From: Enteractinococcus helveticum
GTDB lineage: Bacteria > Actinomycetota > Actinomycetes > Actinomycetales > Micrococcaceae
Reading direction: 5' to 3'
Assembly (NCBI RefSeq): GCF_020742345.1
Contig: NZ_DYXC01000120.1
Coordinates: 1-8,403 of the forward strand
Length of the DNA: 8,403 bases
Positions within the stretch are counted from its first letter, which is position 1; the number at the start of each line of letters is the position of its first letter. The notes below the pieces were generated by a model. It was not told where the DNA came from. It searched no databases and was given only the letters and a program-made list of their open reading frames with translations. The position numbers and the translations under genes were made by a program. Below are positions 1 to 5,884 of this stretch, piece after piece.

Positions 1-11
1 TTTTCTCATCC

Positions 12-27
12 TGACGCCGCGGCGTCA
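12..27. repeat. 16-bp perfect palindrome, operator-like
   Basis: TGACGCCGCGGCGTCA is a perfect inverted repeat without a spacer (arms TGACGCCG and CGGCGTCA). It lies in a stretch with no convincing gene, at the left edge of the window, and has the size and symmetry of a dimeric regulator's binding site. It may belong to the promoter of a gene to the left of the window. No regulator can be assigned from the sequence. Confidence 0.4.
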
Positions 28-42
28 TAAGAACTCACGTGC

Positions 43-70
43 CTGCCCGCTGTTTCCGAACAGCGGGCAG
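43..70. terminator. 12-bp perfect hairpin, probable terminator
   Basis: The arms CTGCCCGCTGTT and AACAGCGGGCAG pair perfectly around the 4-nt loop TCCG. On the + strand the stem is followed by CAGCATTTTG, a weak T-run. On the - strand no T-run follows, which is common in actinobacteria. The nearest gene end in the window is that of the DedA gene stopping at 266, about 195 nt away. The hairpin could end that leftward transcription unit, a gene outside the window, or both. Apart from this stem and the palindrome at 12-27, I see nothing in positions 1-265: the short open frames there overlap one another and resemble no protein I know. Confidence 0.5.
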
Positions 71-265
71 CAGCATTTTGAGTCCTGGATCACACAGCAC
101 AACGGGCATAACACGTGGCATGGCAGTCCAAATTGGCCCCTCGGATCCAGACTTTGGGGATTCCTGCAACGGCACGCAATTGGACGACGATAGAAAAACT
201 TCGGGCCATGGGCCATCAGGCAGCACAGCAGGATGACTGAGACCAACCGTGGCATAACGCTTCTG

Positions 266-889
266 TCAACGCGAGGTCACCAGTTCTGCGCGGTCGGATC
301 CACCAGCTGGATAGTGGTCACGGTCGATCTGCCTGCTGCTGTGCGGCGACCGGGCAGACGGTGTTGTTCGGATGCTTTGGCTCAACAACACAGACCCAAT
401 AACCACCAGCAAGACTCCCAGGCACAGTTGCCAAGGGAGCCTGCCGACGATAGAAACCAGACCAATCCAGAAAGTGGCCCAACAGGTCGCTCCGAGCACC
501 GTTAATACACAGAACCGCACGATTGAGATACCGCTGTTTGCCGCAAGAATAGCCGCAGGAGTTCGAGCGCCCGGGATGAATCGCAGCACCAAGATCATGG
601 CATCTCGGCCAAGTGGGCGTCCATGGAGTGTTGCCCGCCAGCGGTTGAGCTTGTTTCTGGCACCAGCGCTGCGGAAACATCGATCGGTGAAGGCCGTGGC
701 AGTACAGTAAACGATCAGATCGCCGACGAACATGCCGGCAGCAATCACCGCGATGCTCAACCACAGTGGAACATCCAGGCCTGCAGTGGCGACCCCGACC
801 GCCAATGCGGTGGGTTCGGCTGGACCCATGGGGATGGCCAGCAGCCCGAAAACCATCAGGCCACTGACCACTAGCTCAGTTATCGACAT
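266..889 (-). CDS. DedA family (SNARE-associated/VTT domain) membrane protein
   Basis: This 207-residue integral membrane protein belongs to the DedA family, whose members include undecaprenyl-phosphate transporters and proteins needed for envelope integrity and proton-motive force. Visible family marks are an early re-entrant-type segment with an acidic residue (GPAEPTALAVG, E25), a G-D pair at 56-57 inside a hydrophobic stretch, and the signature RFIPGART (103-110) followed by small residues AANSG (116-120). Hydrophobic segments lie at about 5-35, 42-66, 124-145 and 150-170. The tail from about 172 is hydrophilic. The ATG at 889 has AGGAC about 9 nt upstream. It begins 12 nt after the glycosyltransferase stop on the same strand, so the two are probably co-transcribed. 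The loop usually written PPxPSE in this family is degenerate here (MGPAEP), unlike in the second DedA gene of the window. The substrate is unknown. Confidence 0.85.
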   Translation of the reverse strand: MSITELVVSGLMVFGLLAIPMGPAEPTALAVGVATAGLDVPLWLSIAVIAAGMFVGDLIVYCTATAFTDRCFRSAGARNKLNRWRATLHGRPLGRDAMILVLRFIPGARTPAAILAANSGISIVRFCVLTVLGATCWATFWIGLVSIVGRLPWQLCLGVLLVVIGSVLLSQSIRTTPSARSPHSSRQIDRDHYPAGGSDRAELVTSR

Positions 890-901
890 CGGTAGATCGT
901 C

Positions 902-2110
902 CTAGCACGCTGCGGCTGGGATGGGACGCAACGGTTGAGTGTTCATTGTTGACATGGCCGCCAGGTAGTACTCGATCAGCCTCTGTGTGACGTGTCCCCA
1001 AGACCGGTGCAACACGGTTTGCCGGGCTTCGTGACCCATGCGAGCTCGCAGGACCGGGTCTGCAGCCAGGTGTTCAACCGCGGTGGACAGCCCTTCAAAA
1101 TCACCGGGTCGGTAGTGCAATCCCGTGCGTCCGTGTTCAATGCGATCTTTGAGTCCGCCGGCGGCTGGCCCGATGGCAGGGACACCAGAGGCCATGGCTT
1201 CTTGGACGGCCTGGCAAAACGTTTCGTTGGCACCGGGGTGCACGAAAATGTCAAAAGTGGCCATCAACGTTGCCAGCTCGTCGCCATATTGTGGTCCCAC
1301 AAAGCGGGCAATCGGTAGTCGTGCTTTCAGGGCGGCTTCCTCTGGACCGCCACCGGCAATGACGACCCGCACCCCGGGCAGATGCTGCAGGGATTGGAGA
1401 TGATGGAGGTCTTTTTCTTTGGCGAGTCGACCCACGTAGCCGACCACGACATCACGCTGCTGCGGTTGGGCGAGCAGATAGGTGCTGGTCAGACGTGCAT
1501 GTAATGACTCATCGCGGTTGTCTGGTCGAAATCGTTGAACGTCAATGCCGCGCGGCCAATACCGCAACCGGGGGATCCTCAGTGCTTGAAGTTGTTCAAA
1601 GCTTGTTGTCGAGGGCACCAGATTGAGTATTGATTGTTCGTGAATGCGCCGCAGCCGATGTTCAACAAACGATGTGAGACCGCGCAACCGGTAGCGTTGG
1701 GCCAGACCAACCAGATCGGTCTGGTAAATACTCACAACGGGTAGCCGCAGATTATTTGCAGCTTGAATCGCGGTGTGCCCGAGCACGAATGGTGAGGCAA
1801 CGTGCACGACGTCGGGCTGTACGGCCTTCATGATGTTGCGAATGCGACGCTGCGTGGTCATGCCCAGTGTGAAGTCACTGTAGCCGGGCAGATCCAGTCC
1901 ATTGACTCGATGGACGGTCGCACCCGCATAATCATCCGGGCCTGTCGGGGCGATCACCTCCACCGTATGGCCCTTGGTCTGCAGTTGCTCCACAACGTGA
2001 CACACGGAATTGGTCACCCCGTTAATCTGGGGCAGAAATGATTCGGTGACCACTAATACGCGCAGGGTTTGGTTGTCGGTCAGGGTATTTTTCGGGTGAG
2101 TGGTAAACAT
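902..2110 (-). CDS. GT4-type glycosyltransferase, MgtA/PimB-like (GDP-mannose-dependent mannosyltransferase)
   Basis: This 402-residue GT-B-fold retaining glycosyltransferase (family GT4) probably acts at the cytoplasmic face of the membrane, moving mannose from GDP-mannose to a lipid acceptor. The N-terminal domain has the acceptor-side loop ESFLPQINGVTNSV (23-36) and VVHVASPFVLG (101-111). The donor-side domain starts near 222 with VGYVGRLAKEKDL, where R228 and K233 are the expected phosphate-contacting pair. It contains HPGANETFCQAVQEAMASG (291-309), whose E296 and E304 form the EX7E motif. The layout and wording closely resemble mycobacterial Rv0557 (MgtA, earlier called PimB), which mannosylates a glucuronosyl diacylglycerol, but the exact acceptor here is inference. 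The first 15 residues are hydrophilic and precede the domain. The ATG at 2110 is supported by a TAGGGT box exactly 6 nt upstream, the pattern of a leaderless mRNA. GGGTGG is also close enough for a weak ribosome site. A DedA gene follows after 12 nt. Confidence 0.85.
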   Translation of the reverse strand: MFTTHPKNTLTDNQTLRVLVVTESFLPQINGVTNSVCHVVEQLQTKGHTVEVIAPTGPDDYAGATVHRVNGLDLPGYSDFTLGMTTQRRIRNIMKAVQPDVVHVASPFVLGHTAIQAANNLRLPVVSIYQTDLVGLAQRYRLRGLTSFVEHRLRRIHEQSILNLVPSTTSFEQLQALRIPRLRYWPRGIDVQRFRPDNRDESLHARLTSTYLLAQPQQRDVVVGYVGRLAKEKDLHHLQSLQHLPGVRVVIAGGGPEEAALKARLPIARFVGPQYGDELATLMATFDIFVHPGANETFCQAVQEAMASGVPAIGPAAGGLKDRIEHGRTGLHYRPGDFEGLSTAVEHLAADPVLRARMGHEARQTVLHRSWGHVTQRLIEYYLAAMSTMNTQPLRPIPAAAC

Positions 2111-2116
2111 GATTCC

Positions 2117-2122
2117 ACCCTA
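2117..2122 (-). promoter_or_regulatory. possible -10 box of a leaderless glycosyltransferase transcript
   Basis: Read on the - strand, TAGGGT (TAnnnT pattern) is followed by 6 nt, GGAATC, and then the ATG at 2110. This spacing would put the transcription start at or next to the start codon. The -35 region is poor (TTCCGC at a 17-nt spacer). A short inverted repeat, TCCGC/GCGGA (2127-2131 and 2140-2144), covers the spacer and -35 zone and could be a regulator site. It would give the glycosyltransferase-DedA pair a promoter separate from the two-component operon upstream. Confidence 0.35.
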
Positions 2123-2158
2123 TGAATCCGCGTGTTTGTGCGGAATGTGGCTAACTGC

Positions 2159-2180
2159 CCGGTTATCGGCGGGTAACCGG
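2159..2180 (-). terminator. hairpin after the DUF4097 gene, possible terminator
   Basis: CCGGTTA and TAACCGG pair around the 8-nt loop TCGGCGGG. The hairpin lies about 45 nt past the DUF4097 stop codon and about 50 nt before the glycosyltransferase start, in the only sizeable gap of the leftward cluster. No U-tract follows on the - strand. It could end, or partly attenuate, transcription of the kinase-regulator-DUF4097 operon before the glycosyltransferase gene. Confidence 0.4.
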
Positions 2181-2225
2181 AGGGCGCAGGTGCAGTTATC
2201 CCCACCCCGGTGCGGTGTGGGTCAC

Positions 2226-2975
2226 TTAGTCGGCGTAGTCGACGGTGATGTTACCGGTGCTCGAGCGCGCATCAATGAGGGTTTCCGATGCCGTGTCGGT
2301 GTCTACTGCAACAGACACTGTGCCGGTGGTGCTGCTGGTGAGCACCCGGTAGGTTTCGCCGCGCGGCACTAGGACCGTGATATTCCCGGCCACCGATTGA
2401 GCTTCGATATGACTGATGGGGGTAGAAAACTCCAAATCGATCTGACCTGAGGACGAACGAGCATCAAGCGTTTGGGGCCCATCGGTCACTGAAATATCCC
2501 CCGCCACGGTCCGTAGCGTCAGCTCTCCGGCCAGGTTCTCGATGGCCACCTTGCCCGAGTCTAATTCCACGGTAGCCCCAGCCGAGGACGGCACCTGGGC
2601 GGTGTACTCGATGCTACAACTGGGACTGAACCACACGGGAATCGACCGGTGGCGGCAATATAGGTCCACCACCAATTGTTGTGCCCGCTGCTGCGTATCG
2701 ACCACCGGTTCGCTGGTATACCAGGCGGTTGCAATATCTGCGGTCACTTCGGCCACGTCGGCACCGTTGAGGCTGACATTGGCACCTGTGCCGTGCACGG
2801 AGATCGTCTCGGGTGCCATAGCTTCGGTGGTTGTGGTGTGCTGGGTCTGTTGGACCCCGCGGCCGGTCAACAGCCACCAGGCGCCCAAAGCACCCAGCCC
2901 CAATAGAACAGCGGTGACCAGACCTCCGATCACCAGCCACAAACGACGCCGTGGTGGTGGGTGCGGTACTGTCAT
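2226..2975 (-). CDS. membrane-anchored DUF4097 family protein
   Basis: This 249-residue protein has a short basic N-terminus (PPPRRRLW), one transmembrane helix (about 12-37) and an extracytoplasmic part with the repetitive beta-strand pattern of DUF4097. Examples are the turns VAGDISV (157-163), SSGQIDLEF (175-183), VAGNITVLVP (195-204), TTGTVSVAV (217-225) and STGNITVDY (239-247). C107 and C120 lie in the exposed domain and could form a disulfide. DUF4097 proteins are often encoded beside LiaSR-like or NarL-type two-component systems, but their biochemical role is not settled, so a function in sensing or resisting envelope stress is inference. Its ATG overlaps the response-regulator stop as ATGA, with GGGGA just upstream inside the regulator gene, so translation is probably coupled. 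It is the last gene of the operon before a hairpin. Confidence 0.85.
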   Translation of the reverse strand: MTVPHPPPRRRLWLVIGGLVTAVLLGLGALGAWWLLTGRGVQQTQHTTTTEAMAPETISVHGTGANVSLNGADVAEVTADIATAWYTSEPVVDTQQRAQQLVVDLYCRHRSIPVWFSPSCSIEYTAQVPSSAGATVELDSGKVAIENLAGELTLRTVAGDISVTDGPQTLDARSSSGQIDLEFSTPISHIEAQSVAGNITVLVPRGETYRVLTSSTTGTVSVAVDTDTASETLIDARSSTGNITVDYAD

Positions 2976-3655
2976 CGTCGTCCCCGGTGTTGGTCGCGAT
3001 CTCGCTGGGAGTAGCCGGCCAGGTATTTCAACACGGCAAGGACACGACGGTTGGTGTTGCTGGTGGGCGGAATGTCCAGTTTCGTGAAAATTGCGTTGAT
3101 GTGTTTGGTTACGGCCGATTCGCTGAAGTACAACTTGTCACAGATTGCCGCATTGGAATGCCCCTCGGCCATCAGGGCCAGCACCTCGGACTCGCGCTGG
3201 GTGAGTGCTTCAAATGCGGCGCCTTGACGTTGGCGGGTCAGTAATTGAGACACCACTTCGGGATCTAACACGGTGCCGCCGTTGGCCACCGTGTGCAGGG
3301 CAGCCAGGAACTCTTCGACTTTGCCGACCCGATCTTTGAGTAAATAGGCCACCCCTTTGGTTTCACCGGTCAGCAGTTCTACGGCATAGTGTTCTTCAAC
3401 GTATTGGGACAACACAATCACGGCCAGGTTTGGATCGTGTTGCCGCAATTGGATGGCGGCCCGAATACCTTCGTCAGTGTAGGTCGGTGGCATGCGCACA
3501 TCGACGATCACCAGGTCCGGTACGTGGTGTTGCACCGCGGTCATCAGTTGGGTCGCGTCGCCAACGGTTGCGGCCACATCGATCTGAGCAAAATCCAGCA
3601 GGCTGGCCAGCCCTTCACGCAACAGCACGGAATCTTCGGCAATCACAACTCGCAT
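2972..3655 (-). CDS. NarL/LuxR-type response regulator
   Basis: This 227-residue DNA-binding response regulator is the partner of the histidine kinase just upstream. The receiver domain (1 to about 120) has the acidic pair E7/D8, phospho-acceptor D52 in LVIVDVRMPP, S83 as the switch residue and K107 in YLLKD. A LuxR/GerE helix-turn-helix follows at about 149-195: LTQRESEVLALMAEGHSNAAI, then KLYFSESAVTKHINAIFTKL. The C-terminus (217-227) is a charged arginine-rich tail. The ATG at 3655 has a clean GGAG site 5 nt upstream and overlaps the kinase gene by 13 nt. The stop overlaps the DUF4097 start by 4 nt. The DNA target is not visible. The kinase promoter and the glycosyltransferase upstream region are the obvious places to look. 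Length and domain order are normal for the family. Confidence 0.95.
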   Translation of the reverse strand: MRVVIAEDSVLLREGLASLLDFAQIDVAATVGDATQLMTAVQHHVPDLVIVDVRMPPTYTDEGIRAAIQLRQHDPNLAVIVLSQYVEEHYAVELLTGETKGVAYLLKDRVGKVEEFLAALHTVANGGTVLDPEVVSQLLTRQRQGAAFEALTQRESEVLALMAEGHSNAAICDKLYFSESAVTKHINAIFTKLDIPPTSNTNRRVLAVLKYLAGYSQRDRDQHRGRR

Positions 3656-4944
3656 GGTAGCTCCACTTCGATTGTTGTTCCTTTGGTTGGTTGGCTTCGG
3701 ATCTGTAATGATCCATCAATGGATTCCACACGTTGGCGAAGACCAATCAGTCCGGTGCCACGGTGTTCTGCGGCACCGCCAACGCCGTCGTCGTCGACGC
3801 TGATGTACAGGGTGTCCTGGTGGTATTGCACTGTGATAGCTGCTCGGGTTGCGTGGGCATGGGCGATGATGTTGTTGACGGCCTCAGACACCACGAAATA
3901 GGCCACGGATTCGACATCGATCGAAGGACGTTCGGGGACGTCGACGTCCACAGAAATGGGCAGGGACGAGCGCGACGCAATCCCAGAGATGGCGGCATCA
4001 AGGCCCCGATCTTCAAGTACGGCAGGATGCAGGCCCCGCACCAAATGTCGGATTTCTTGCAGGGCGTTTTGAACCTCCTCTTGGGCATATTCAAGAGTTG
4101 AGGTGACTCGCTGGCTATCCACCGGCTGATTGTCAGCCGTAGCCAGGCTGTGACGACTGCGTTCCACCCCCAGAGTGACCGACAGGGCCGTGAGGCGTTG
4201 TTGAGCGCCATCATGCAGGTTGCGTTCAATGCGGCGTCGCTCAGCATCGGCGGCAGCAACGACCCCGGATCGGGCTTCGGTGACCTGCTGGACGCGCTGG
4301 GCCAGCACGGCCTTTTCGGTCATTCCGTTGACCCAGCGGACCAGACCGAGATCGAGTTTGGCCATACCGTGCAGAATCCAGGGCGAGCTCAACGTCAACG
4401 CCGCTGCAGCGACGGCAAAGATGATATTAAACTCGACCAGCCCAGCACTGAACTGCAGCACAAAAATGATGGCGGCCGGTCCGCCGACCAAGCATCCTAG
4501 GACGCCGGCGATCATCACTGGGCCCCAGAGTAACCCGATGAGCTGATAGGCCAGGGCGCGCAGGCCGTAGCCACTAATACTCAAGGTCACCAGGCGTTTG
4601 AATCCGCGACGTGGCGGTTGTGGTTTGGGTATCGACGTTGCCATGAGCGCATTGACCCGGGATCGGTGCAGCCGGGTGAGGAAACAACACAGGATAAACG
4701 TTGCCAGTCCGACAATACAGGCCAAGATAATGAGATTGGCACGCACATTGGTGACATTGTCTGCAGGTAAGGTCGTGGGAACAGAAGTGAGCACGACTGC
4801 GGCGATAATCCCGCTGGCAAGGATAAATCCGCCTACTGCCGGTGCAATGAGCAGCAGGCCTCCGGTGGTTATAAAGATGGTGTTGGACACGAATCCTCGC
4901 CAGACACCATCTTGCGCCGGTGATCCAGCAGCCGCAAGGGTCAT
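3643..4944 (-). CDS. membrane sensor histidine kinase (HisKA_3 / NarL-partner type)
   Basis: Counting from the ATG at 4944, this is a 433-residue sensor kinase. The N-terminal half holds several hydrophobic segments (about 20-55, 70-92, 126-165 and 168-190) and no large extracellular loop, so it probably senses the membrane itself or a membrane-embedded partner. The HisKA_3 helix reads ERRRIERNLHDGAQQRL with phosphorylated H244. The ATPase has an N-box SEAVNNIIAHAHA (353-365), G1 box DDDGVGG (385-391) and G2 box GTGLIGLRQRV (396-406). It starts the operon and overlaps the regulator gene by 13 nt, so HK, RR and DUF4097 are surely expressed together. An in-frame TTG at 4980 with GGAGAG upstream would add 12 hydrophilic residues. 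I prefer 4944 because a TAnnnT box lies 6 nt upstream and the TTG coincides with the likely -35 box. The ligand is unknown; by family and neighbours, envelope stress is the best guess. Confidence 0.92.
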   Translation of the reverse strand: MTLAAAGSPAQDGVWRGFVSNTIFITTGGLLLIAPAVGGFILASGIIAAVVLTSVPTTLPADNVTNVRANLIILACIVGLATFILCCFLTRLHRSRVNALMATSIPKPQPPRRGFKRLVTLSISGYGLRALAYQLIGLLWGPVMIAGVLGCLVGGPAAIIFVLQFSAGLVEFNIIFAVAAAALTLSSPWILHGMAKLDLGLVRWVNGMTEKAVLAQRVQQVTEARSGVVAAADAERRRIERNLHDGAQQRLTALSVTLGVERSRHSLATADNQPVDSQRVTSTLEYAQEEVQNALQEIRHLVRGLHPAVLEDRGLDAAISGIASRSSLPISVDVDVPERPSIDVESVAYFVVSEAVNNIIAHAHATRAAITVQYHQDTLYISVDDDGVGGAAEHRGTGLIGLRQRVESIDGSLQIRSQPTKGTTIEVELPCEL

Positions 4945-4950
4945 AATGTG

Positions 4951-4980
4951 ACCGTATTCGCTTTGATAATGACGCCGCAA
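4951..4980 (-). promoter_or_regulatory. probable promoter of the kinase operon, leaderless
   Basis: On the - strand TTGCGG (4980-4975), an 18-nt spacer and TACGGT (4956-4951) form a -35/-10 pair. Six nucleotides, CACATT, separate the -10 from the ATG at 4944, so the mRNA would start at the start codon. No good ribosome binding site precedes this ATG, which fits leaderless translation, widespread in actinobacteria. The alternative TTG start at 4980 would make this region coding. Confidence 0.5.
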
Positions 4981-5076
4981 GGTACTTGGCTCTCCGGCGA
5001 GGGTGCAGAAAACTCCACCCGAAGTATCGGGTTATCACCCACCATGCGTGGAGCTACCTTGGTTTCGTCCACGACA

Positions 5077-5106
5077 GTGCCTGGATAGGTTGGGTTGCTC
5101 AGGCAC
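5077..5106. repeat. 7-bp inverted repeat upstream of the second DedA gene
   Basis: GTGCCTG (5077-5083) and CAGGCAC (5100-5106) are exact inverted copies separated by 16 nt. They lie 31 nt before the DedA start in the divergent region shared with the kinase operon. They could form a weak hairpin in a leader or be half-sites of an operator. No convincing -35/-10 pair for the DedA gene was found. TAGAAC at 5121-5126 is the best -10-like box, but the closest -35 candidate, TTGCTC at 5095, is 20 nt away. Confidence 0.25.
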
Positions 5107-5137
5107 CTTTACTCAACGGCTAGAACCGGTGGCATCC

Positions 5138-5773
5138 ATGGAATGGTTACATTTCTTCGGCGAATTCTTCGAACAAGCAGAGGCAACGATATTGCAGCTG
5201 GGGGTTTCCCCGTGGTTGCTGTTGGTCGTGTTGTTCGTTAGCTGTCTTGACGGGTTTTTTCCACCGGTGCCCAGTGAATCTATTGTGACTGCGGCCGCGG
5301 TGGTTGGTATGACCGGTGGCGGATCGATGGGGTTTTTGGCTTTGTTGGTGGTCGCAGCGGCGCTGGGCGCATTTTTGGGCGATCACATCGCCTATGCGTT
5401 TGGTGCCCGCGTGCCGTTGACTCGCTTACCTGGCCTGCGTGGGCCCCGGGCACAAGCAGCCTTTAGCGCCACCAAACGGATGTTTGCTCGACGTGGCAGT
5501 ACGTTAATCTTGACCGGCCGGTTCGTGCCGATTGGTCGTATCGCGGTTAACATCACCGCTGGATCCACGGCATATCCGCTTGCCCGATTCATCCCGTTGG
5601 TGGCACTGGCCAGTGTGCTGTGGTCCTGCGTTGCGGTGGCCACCGGAGCTCTGGCGGGGCACATGCTCAAGGATCATCCGTTGCTGGCCGTGTTGGTGGG
5701 CATCGGTACTGGAATCCTGTCGGGTATGGCCATCGATTGGCTGGCACAGTCCTCCCACCGCAAGACCTCATAA
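5138..5773 (+). CDS. DedA family (SNARE-associated/VTT domain) membrane protein
   Basis: This 211-residue polytopic membrane protein has textbook DedA motifs: DGFFPPVPSESIV (38-50) with E47 in the re-entrant loop, GDHIAYAFG (81-89), and GRFVPIGR (127-134) followed by N-x-x-AG (138-142). Hydrophobic segments lie at about 26-58, 64-88, 148-176 and 181-203. DedA proteins such as UptA carry undecaprenyl phosphate back across the membrane, while others act in lipid homeostasis and drug or pH tolerance. Which role applies here cannot be read from the sequence. The ATG at 5138 has only a weak GGTGG site 5 nt upstream. The frame stays open back to an ATG at 5003, but that extension is Pro/Cys-rich, unlike DedA proteins, and falls in the divergent promoter region, so I exclude it. 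An in-frame GTG at 5129 is possible but has no better signal. It is divergent from the two-component operon and ends before a strong hairpin. It is a better match to the family than the copy at 266-889. Confidence 0.93.
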   Translation: MEWLHFFGEFFEQAEATILQLGVSPWLLLVVLFVSCLDGFFPPVPSESIVTAAAVVGMTGGGSMGFLALLVVAAALGAFLGDHIAYAFGARVPLTRLPGLRGPRAQAAFSATKRMFARRGSTLILTGRFVPIGRIAVNITAGSTAYPLARFIPLVALASVLWSCVAVATGALAGHMLKDHPLLAVLVGIGTGILSGMAIDWLAQSSHRKTS

Positions 5774-5817
5774 GCAATACAAAGCAGTGAAAGGCCTGTT
5801 GTCTTGGGACCACGGCG

Positions 5818-5864
5818 GCCATGTGATGACCGTGTATCCGCTCGGATCACGGTCATCACATGGC
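5818..5864. terminator. strong hairpin between convergent genes, bidirectional terminator
   Basis: A perfect 17-bp stem is formed by GCCATGTGATGACCGTG (5818-5834) and CACGGTCATCACATGGC (5848-5864). Inside it, ATCC and GGAT (5836-5839, 5844-5847) extend the pairing after a single bulged T at 5835, leaving a tiny GCTC loop. It begins 44 nt past the DedA stop (+) and 20 nt past the baeRF-like stop (-), the expected place for a shared terminator. Neither side has a U-tract. The stem is longer than most intrinsic terminators, so it may also be one copy of a dispersed palindromic repeat. Confidence 0.7.
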
Positions 5865-5884
5865 TCCACGGTATTGATCTGAAG

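Noticed and set aside
39..236. Short open frames on both strands at the left edge
   Set aside because: Several mutually overlapping frames of 60-90 residues show no ribosome site, family resemblance or sensible composition. The stretch is treated as intergenic.
105..258. GGCATAAC occurring at 105-112 and 251-258
   Set aside because: An 8-nt direct repeat 146 nt apart is weak evidence and has no supporting context.
2542..3087. 181-residue open frame on the + strand
   Set aside because: It is antisense to the DUF4097 and response-regulator genes, has atypical composition and no recognisable domain. It is a shadow frame.
3389..3901. 170-residue open frame on the + strand
   Set aside because: It is antisense to clear response-regulator and kinase motifs and has no plausible protein features.
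5003..5137. Upstream extension of the second DedA gene to an ATG at 5003
   Set aside because: The added 45 residues are Pro/Cys-rich with no membrane character, are not typical of DedA N-termini, and cover the divergent promoter region. The ATG at 5138 begins a normal-length protein.
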